From contig JAGRBY010000171.1 of NCBI GenBank assembly GCA_020433835.1, positions 1 through 12,168 of the forward strand: a DNA stretch of 12,168 nt, given 5' to 3'. Below the pieces are notes generated by a model, which was not told where the DNA came from, ran no database searches, and saw only the letters and a program-made list of their open reading frames with translations. The translations under genes and the position numbers were made by a program. This DNA is from Anaerolineae bacterium. GTDB taxonomy: Bacteria; Chloroflexota; Anaerolineae; 4572-78; J111. Position 1 is the stretch's first letter. Each line of letters starts with the position of its first letter. Of the stretch, positions 1-9,000 are shown piece after piece.

Positions 1-3000
1 GTCTCGGTAGTTTGAGATGGTTCTATGCGATGGGCGAGGCCGGCAATTGTTGGCGCTTCAAACAGGCTGCGCAGCGGCAAGTCAATATCGAATTCATCGC
101 GTATCCGGGTCACCAAGCGGGTCGCCAGCAGCGAGTCGCCGCCCATCTCGAAAAAATCGTCATGAACACTCACTTGATCAAGTTCCAGCACATCAGTCCA
201 GATGGCGGCCACAGCTATTTCGAAAGAAGTGCGAGGGGCCACAAATTCTTGCTCAAAGCTATTACGGACATTTGGTGCCGGCAGCGCCCGGCGGTCGATC
301 TTGCCGTTGGCGGTCAACGGCAGTTCGGGCAAAATGACAAAGTGAGCCGGGACCATGTAGTCGGGCAGTTTTTCAACCAAATATGCTTGCAGTTGATCTT
401 GCCAGCCCGTTGTCTTTGGTTTGGCCGGAGAGGTGGGCAGTTGTTGACTCTGGCTCGGTTCGATTTGGCCCCCCAGCAAAGTATGCAAGATGAGATGAGT
501 TTCATCCAGGTGTAAGCGATGCTTTAACAGGTCGGGATCGGCCAGCACTCCGATGGGGCAGAGTCCCAGCTGATAGTGGAGGGCCTCCAGCATCAAATAC
601 TGGCTCATATAACCCGCTTCCAACAAGCAAAAATCTCGCGACAAGGGGCCATAAATCGGGGTCATTGCCTCCAGTTGGGCTACGAGAAAGACAGCAAAGG
701 CGGCCTGGTCATAGATGGCCTGATTGAAATCCGGGAACAGCCGGTCGAGGGTGCCATCAGTTGGCTCCAGTTGGATCAACCGGTGTTGAGCCGGCTGATA
801 GTAGTAAAACCCTCCCTCCAGACCCGTGACCCGGTCGGGCTTGAGATAGAGATAGGTTTGGACCGGGTAGAGGTTACCGGCTGAAGGATAGCCATATTTG
901 GGCAGCGGGCTTTCCTCGAAGGTCACCTGCCCCAGACATTTTAACCACTGGCTAAGCTGCTCCGGAGCAATCGGCTCAGCTTGATAGTGGCGATAGCTCT
1001 GGCGGCGTAGAAATGCCTGACGCCACGGTGCATCATCGTCGGGTTGGGGTAGGTCGAAGTGCTGCTCACCATTGAGGTGACGGAGTCCCGGCTGCTTGAG
1101 TTTGAAGTCAAGCCGGGCCACGGGATCCAGCATTATCTCCGCCTCAAGGGAAGGCAGGCCAGCTTCAGGAGCGTGACCCTTATCGGTCTGGCTGGCCGGA
1201 ACGAGGTAAGCGACCAACTGCCTGGTCCCACGGGCGTCGTCGACAGCGCTAACGACGGCCTCTTTGATGTACGAATGTTGGAGCAAGGCGGCCTCAATCT
1301 CACCCAGTTCGATGCGATGGCCTCTAATCTTGACCTGGAAATCCTCCCGCCCCAGAAATTCGATGTTTCCATCCGGTAAGTAGCGCCCCAGGTCACCGGT
1401 TTTGTACAGCCGCTGGCCGGTGTTAGGATGGGTGATGAAACGGGCGTTGGTTTTGGCTTCATCCCGCCAGTAGCCCTGAGCCAGACCAATACCGCCGATG
1501 TACAACTCGCCCGGTACCCAGATAGGACACGGCTCCAGCCGCTCATTCAAGACCTGCCAGGATTGGTTACGCATCGGCTTACCGTAGGGGATGCTGCTCC
1601 AGGTTGGGTCAACAGTCTCAATCGGATACAGGATGGACCAGATGGAGGCTTCGGTCGCGCCGCCCATACTAATGAGCTGAACCTTAGGCCAAACGGCTTT
1701 AATCTGCTCCGGTAAAGTGGCCGGGATCCAATCGCCGCTGAGCCAGACCAGCCGCAGCCTCTCAAGCTCCGCCCGCTCGGCTTCACTGCCCAGGTAGTCA
1801 ACCAGCATCTGCATCAAGGCCGGCACTGAGTTCCACAAGGTGATCTGATGCTGACGCATTAATGCCAACCAATGGGCCGGTTCGGTTCGTAACTCGGCCT
1901 GGGGTATCACGATAGTTCCGCCGGCGGCCAGGGTGCCGAAGATGTCGTAGACCGACAGGTCGAAGTTCAGGTTGGACAGCGCCAGAATCCGGTCCTCGGG
2001 ACCGATGGCAAAACGCTCGTTTAAATCCAAAATGGTGTTGACCGCCCCGCGATGGTCGATCATCACCCCTTTGGGCAACCCGGTTGAGCCGGAGGTGTAG
2101 ATAACATAAGCCAGATTGGTCGGCTGTTGGATGACCGGTAGGGGGCTTCTGGCGACGCCGGCCAGGTTGTCGCCGTCTACGACCAGGGTTTGCACACCCT
2201 CCGGCCAGGGCAGGGTGTCGGCCAGATGCTGTTGGGTCAGGGCCAGGCTGACCTGACCTTCTTGGAGCAGGAAGTGCCGCCGTTCATCGGGTAGCGTGGG
2301 GTCGATGGGCAGATAGGCCGCGCCACCAGCTAGAATACCCAAAACCGTAGCCACCTGTTGCCAGCCTTTGTCCATTACTACAGCTACCAGCCGGTCGGGG
2401 TGACTCTCAGTCTCTTGCACAAGGTGACCAATCTGGTTGGACATCTCGAATAGCTCCCGGTAGGTCAGCCGTCGGTCAGAGCTGATGACCGCCACGGCCT
2501 GTGGCTGCCGGGTCACCTGGTCGGTAAAGAGAGTGTGCAGTAGCTGCTCGGAGACCGGCGCGGTGGTGTTATTAAGGGCTGCCCGTTGAGCCAACTGAAC
2601 CCCTGGGGTCAGCACTTGGTTCTCTCGCTGCCAGGCCGTCTCATCATGCGTCAAGCGAACCAGCAACGCTTCATACGCTTCGAACATCGCTTCGATCAAG
2701 CCGGGCGGAAACAGCCCTTCGACGATGTCCCAATTGTAAGTCAGATTGCCTTGCTCCTCGCTGACTTGATGGTCAAGCCAGACCTGAGGGGTCTGGCTGA
2801 GGCCGAAGACCGGTTCAAACTCGCCCCAATTACTTAAGTCAAAGGCAGTCCGATCCAGGCTCTCTAGACCCAGGACACTGGTAAAAACCACCGGACTGAG
2901 CACAGGTCCGCTCTGACCCAACCTGCGGCTGAGTTCCTGCAAGACCCGAACCCCACCCACCAAGCGATGATCCAAATCCTGCCACAACTGCTGCTGCAGC

Positions 3001-6000
3001 TGTTTGGCCCGCTGCTCAAAGGACGCAGCCTGCCGACTATCGACTTCCAGTAAGGTTAGCGAGGTGAAATCGCCCACAAGCTCATTAACCTGCGTATGAA
3101 GAGGCAGCCGGTTGAAGAGGGTCAGATTGAGAACGAAATGCGCGGATTTGCTCCAGGTGGCCAGTACCTCGGCAAAGGCGGTCAGCAGCACCGCTGAGGG
3201 TGACAGCCCGGCCTGCCTGGCTCGCGTTTTCAAAGCCTGCCAGATCTCAACTGCCAGCTGGCCTTGATAGCGTTTGAAGCGCGGTTGATGGATGTTAGCC
3301 GGATCCTGGGCCAGGGGCAGTTCCGGAGCCGAGGGTAGACTATCCAGTCGATTGAACCAGTAGGTCTGAGCCTGGTCATACAGTTCGGTTTCGGTCAGAG
3401 CCTGTTCGGCCAGAACATAATCCCGAAACGTGGTGACTAGTTCGGGCAGGATCCTGTCCGGCTGTAGGTACACTCCCTGCCACTCCCGAAAGAGAATAGC
3501 CAGACTCCAGGCATCGGCAATAAGCATATCGAAGCTAAGATGAAGGCGGGTCCGCTCACCTGTCAACCGACTGGCTCGCAGATCAAACAGCGGCCACTGC
3601 TCGGCCGGTAGTACCTGGTGAGACATCTCGGCTCGGATAGCCTCAAGCTGCCGCTGACGGGCCGGTTCAGTCTGCTGGGACAGATCATAGACTTTGATTT
3701 GATATGCTGGCACGTCCGCCAGAATCTGCTGCCGGCCATCGGGTAAAATCACGTCCCGCAGCATGTCGTGCCGCTCAATCAACCGCTGCCAGGCCCATTC
3801 CAGCCGATTCAGGTCAAGCCCGGCTCCCTCAATTTCGATGTAGATGTGGGTTGCTACTCGACCGAGCACAAAGGACTCACTGCGGCCAAACCAATAGGCC
3901 CGTTGAATTTCGGTCAAGGGGAACGGTTCAAAACGTGCTGCCGGGTCTGGGGTGAGGGGGGGGAAGGCCACCGCTGCAGACGATCCGGCTGGTTCCTGAA
4001 CGGCCACGGTTAAATGCCGGGCCTTGGAGTGGTGGTCGAACCGAGCGACAAGACCGGCAATCGTTGGCTGTTCAAATAACTGTCTCAAAGTGAGGTCAAT
4101 TCCAATTTCCTTGAGCCGGGCAATAAGCCGGATCGCCAGAAATGAGTCGCCTCCCAAGGCGAAAAAGTTGTCGGTGACTCCCTTCACTTCCCGTTCCAGC
4201 AGTTCCGACCAGATGGCCATCATTTCTTGCTCGAAGGGGCTGTGGGGCGAGGATACCACCGGAGCATTCGTTGCCTTACTCTCCGGGACAGGCAAGACTT
4301 GAGCCTCAAGCACCGGATCATTGGCCTGAGTATCGTTCCGCATCTCTGTTAGCAAGGGGAGATCGTAAATGCCCTGGTTAGGCTGGTTGATCATCCCGGC
4401 CAACAGAATTTTATAATCTTCTATGAGCCGCTCGACTGTGGGTTTATCAAAAAGGTCGGTGTTATAGATACAGTTCCCCTCCAGATGGTTGTCCCTCTCG
4501 ATCAGCACTAGATCCAAATCGGGCAGCCCTACCCGCTTGTAATCGAATAGTAACGGAGTAACCTGCAACTCCGGCAGCTTTATATAAGTCCCGGCCATAT
4601 CTACCATTCTCAAGAAGTTTTGGGCAATGGGGTGATAGGTCAGATCGCGAGCCGGTTGTAGTTCCTTGACCAGTCGCTCGAAGGGCAAATCTCGATGGTC
4701 GTAAGCTTCCTGGGTCACCACCCTTACCTGCTCTAACACCTCTAAAAAGGTGGGGTTGCCTGACAAATCAATCCTCAAGGCCAGGGTGTTGATGAACAAG
4801 CCGATCAGCGGCTCAAGCTCCTGGCGAATTCGATCGGCGATGAGCGTACCCACAACAATGTCCTCCCGGCCGGTGTAGCGGGCCAATACTATCTGAAACG
4901 CAGCCAGGGCAGTCATAAACATCGTCGTGCCCGTCTGTTGGTTGAGCCGGCGTAACGATCCGGTAAGTTTTGCCTCGATCTCGAACAGATAGGTATAGCC
5001 TTGAAACGACGGTGCTTGGGAACGCGGTCGATCGGTGGGTAACTGTAACAGTGGGGGCAGCCCGGCCAGCCGTTTTCGCCAATAGTCTTGCTGCGCCTCG
5101 ACCTCTGCCCCTTGCACTTGCAGCCACTCTCGCTGCCACAACGCAAAATCGGCATATTGCAACGGTAGTGTAGATAAGGGGGACGGTTTGCCCTGGCTGA
5201 AGGCGGTGTACAGCGTCCCCAATTCCTGTATTAAGATTTTTTGCGACAAGGCGTCGGAGGCAATATGATGCATCATCAGAACAAGCACATAGTCGTCTTC
5301 TGACAAGGAAATCAAGGTCGCCCGCAGCAGCAAATCCTTAGTTAGATTGAAGGGACGCATCATTTCTTCTTCAACCAACTGTCTCACCAGCTTCTCTTGT
5401 TGTTCGGCAGGGTATGACTGTACCTCCACCCGCCGGAGGGTTACGGCTGTCTTGGGCTGAATTATTTGGTAAACTACCCCATCTTCAACCGCAAAGATAG
5501 TCCGCAAGCTCTCGTGGCGGCCTACTATTTCAGTCAGCGCCTCGGTCAGATGGTCAACTTTAAGCGCCCCCTGCAACTGCGCGGCCAATGGTAAATTATA
5601 GGCTTCGCCGAACTCCAGTTGGTCCAGTATCCACATCCATTCCTGCCCGCTGGATAACGGAATTCGAAGCGGGCGCGGAGCGGCTTGAATGGCTCTAGCC
5701 CCCTGCCTCTCCTGGATATTGTCTGAATTAGCCGGCTGGTCGAGCAATGCCGCCAGTCCCCTGATAGTCGGCTGGTCAAAGAACTGCCTCATGGTGAGGG
5801 ATATCCCATTTTCCTTGAGTCGAGCAACCAATCGAAGCACCAAAACGGAGTCGCCGCCCAAAGCAAAAAAGTTGTCGGTGACGCCCACCTCTTCCCGTTC
5901 CAGCAGTTCCGACCAGAGGGCTATCATTTTTTGCTCAAAGGGGCTGTAGGTCGAGGGTGCTGCCGATTCCGGCTCCGCCAGTGTTGCCTGTGACGCCAGA

Positions 6001-9000
6001 GCCTTACGATCAACTTTGCCGCTGGGCGTTAGGGGTAAGGATTTCAACGGCATAAAGAGAGCCGGAACCATATAGTCGGGCAGTCTCTCGGCCAAAAAGG
6101 GGCGCAGTTCGGTGGCACTGACAGCGGAGGCAGAGACATGGCTCGCGGCGACCACATACGCGGCCAACCGCTGATCGCCCTGCTGATTCTCGCAAATCAT
6201 CACCACCGCTTCTCGAACAGCCGGGTGCTCCTCCAGACTGGCCTCGATCTCGCCCAACTCAATCCGAAAACCGCGAAGCTTGATCTGATGGTCAACCCGG
6301 CCTACGAACTCGATCTGCCCATCGGCTCGCCAGCGCACCAGATCGCCCGTTTTGTACAGCAGTGAGCCGGGGCGGGCAGTCGGGTCGAAAAAAGGATTGG
6401 GGATGAATTTTGTGGCCGTCAGCTGGGGGCGATTGAGGTAGCCTGCCCCCACTCCCACCCCGGCGATGCATAGCTCGCCGGTATGCCCGACCGGCACCAT
6501 TTGGTGATGCGGGTTCAGGACATAGATCTGAACATTCGAGAGGGGTTGGCCGATGGGGATCGCTTGATCCACAAAGCGCTCCGGCTCTTCGATAACATAG
6601 GCCGCACAGACATCGCTGCATTCGGTCGGACCATAGGAGTTGACGATTTTGGTCTTGATCTCCGGCCGGGCTAACCAGTTCGCCAGACGAGCCATCGCAA
6701 TCGGTTCGCCGCCCAGCACGGCATACCGCAGCGAAGCCAGTTGGGACTGCTGCGTTTGCAGATCCTGGTCAACCAGGTGATAGAACATACTGGGGGTGCA
6801 GTTTACCCAGGTGATGGCATGCTTTTGAATGGCCTCACAAATCTCACTTGGATCGAAAATAGGCGCGTCGGTCAGGATGAGTTGGCCGCCACAAATGAGC
6901 GGAGCAAAGATATTTTTCTGGGTTAAATCAAAACTCAAGGCCGAGATGAGCAACATCCGCTCGCTGGCCGTCATCGCCAGGTCTTGAACGTACCACTGCA
7001 CCAGGTTGGTGAAGCCCCGGTGATAGACTCCGGCCCCTTTCGGCTGCCCGGTCGAGCCGGAGGTGTAAATTACATAGATCCAGTCATCGCCGCTGACTCC
7101 TGAGGTAGGGTTATGGTTCGGATAAGCCTGTGGGTTGGCCTCGCTGTGGTCAAGCCGGATCACCTGCACCGACGGCGGCAGGGTGGGGGTGACTACCTGC
7201 GATTGGGTCAGCAAAACCGCCAGCTGAGAGTCGTCGATCATCAGCTTTAACCGATTTTCGGGATAAGCCGGGTCCAGAGGGATATAGGCCGCCCCTGCTT
7301 TCAGGGTACCCAGCAGGCCAATCACCATCTCCAGAGAACGCTCCAGGCACAAGCCGACCCGGCTGCCGGGGCCTACCCCTGCTGCTTGCAAATAGTGCGC
7401 CAGTTGGTTGGCGCGTTGGTTGAGTTGGCGGTAGGTCAGCGCCTTCCGGCCGGTTGTCTCCCCCTCGAAAACGACAGCTAGGGCCTCCGGGGTCTGTTCA
7501 ACCTGCCGTTCAAACAACTGGTGGATACATTGATCTTGAGGGTGGGGGAATTTGGTCTGCCTCCCGTTCCACTCGACCAGCAGTTGGTGGTGTTCCGCCT
7601 CAGTTAGCAAGGGCAGTTCATAAACAGTTTGCTGAGGATCGCCGATCATCCCGGCCAACAGCGTTTGGTAGTGTCCAATCAGCCGCTTGATGGTCGCTTC
7701 ATCAAATAGGTCGATGTTGTAGAGACAGGCTCCCTCCAGGTGATCCTCCGTCTCAATCAGCAGTAGGTCCAGGTCGGGCAGCCCCACCCGCTCGTCGTCA
7801 AAGGCTAATGGACTGACCCGCAGATCCGGCAGCGTCATCTCGACTCCTGCCATATCCACGAACCTTACAAAGTTTTGTACAATGGGATGGTAGGTGAACT
7901 GGCGAACCGGTTGAAGGTCTTCGATCAGCCATTCAAAAGGCAGGTCACGATGGCTGTAAGCCGCCAGGGTTACAGCCTTGACCTGCTCTAATACCTCTGC
8001 CACAGTGGGATTGCCCGATAAATCAACCCGCAAGGCCAGGGTGTTGATGAACAAGCCAATGAGCGGTTCGAACTCCGGGCGGGGTCGATCCACCATGAGC
8101 GTCCCTACCGCGATATCCTCCTGGCCGGTGTAGCGGGCCAATAAAATTTGGAAAGCAGCCAGAGCGGTCATAAACAGCGTCGTGCCCGTCTGCCGGTTGA
8201 GCTGACGCAAAGATTGAACCAGATCCGCCTCAAGGGTAAAGCGGTAAGTGCGATTTCGAAACGAAGGGAGCCGGGGGCGCGGTCGGTCAGTAGGCAGTTG
8301 TAACAGCGGCGGCAGCCCGGCTAACTGTTGGCGCCAATAGGCTCGCTGTGGCTCGACCCACGCTCCTTGCAGCCAGTCGCGCTGCCATAAAGCAAAATCA
8401 GCATACTGCCAGGACAAGTCGGGCAAGGGGGACGGTTGGCCCTGGCTAAAGGCGGTGTACAGCGCCGCCAATTCCTGGCTCATAATTTTTTGCGACCAGG
8501 CGTCTGAGGCAATATGATGCACCACCAGTAGCAGCACATACGTCTCTTCTGCCAGGGTGAACAAGGTCGCTCGCAGCAGCAAATCGCGGGCTAAATCGAA
8601 GGGGCGCATGCTTTCTTCTGCAATCAACTGCTTGACCTGGCTCTCTTGCTGATCGGGGGGATAGGGCTGCAAATCAACCCGACGGAATATGACGGCGGCC
8701 TCGGGCTGAATGACCTGGTAAGCCGCCCCCTCGTCAGCCACAAAGGTGGTACGCAAGCTTTCATGACGGCGAACGATTTCGGTCAGCGCTTGGCTCAGAC
8801 TGTCGATATCCAACGTTCCCTGCAATTGCAAGGCCAACGGAATAGGGTAGACTTCGCCGAACTCCAGTTGTTCCAGCATCCACATCCATACCTGCCCGCT
8901 GGACAACGGAATTTGAGACGGACGTGGGCTGGGTTGCAGGCTGGTCGGCGACTGGCTCCGCTGGATATCGCCTAAAAAGGTGATGATTTCCGCCTTACGG

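Noticed and set aside
12..515. A 167-codon plus-strand frame opposite the T3/A2/Ox region
   Set aside because: Shadow of the NRPS frame; the minus-strand reading gives intact T3, A10 and oxidase motifs, while this frame gives none.
453..1175. The oxidase region as a separate nitroreductase gene or an insertion breaking A2
   Set aside because: The frame is continuous from A8 through the oxidase into A9/A10, and oxidases inserted at this point of A domains are an established arrangement.
4242..4343. A frameshift or stop hiding an A domain between C2 and T2
   Set aside because: Only about 100 bases separate the end of C2 from T2 and both are in the same frame, so there is no room for an A domain of about 500 residues.
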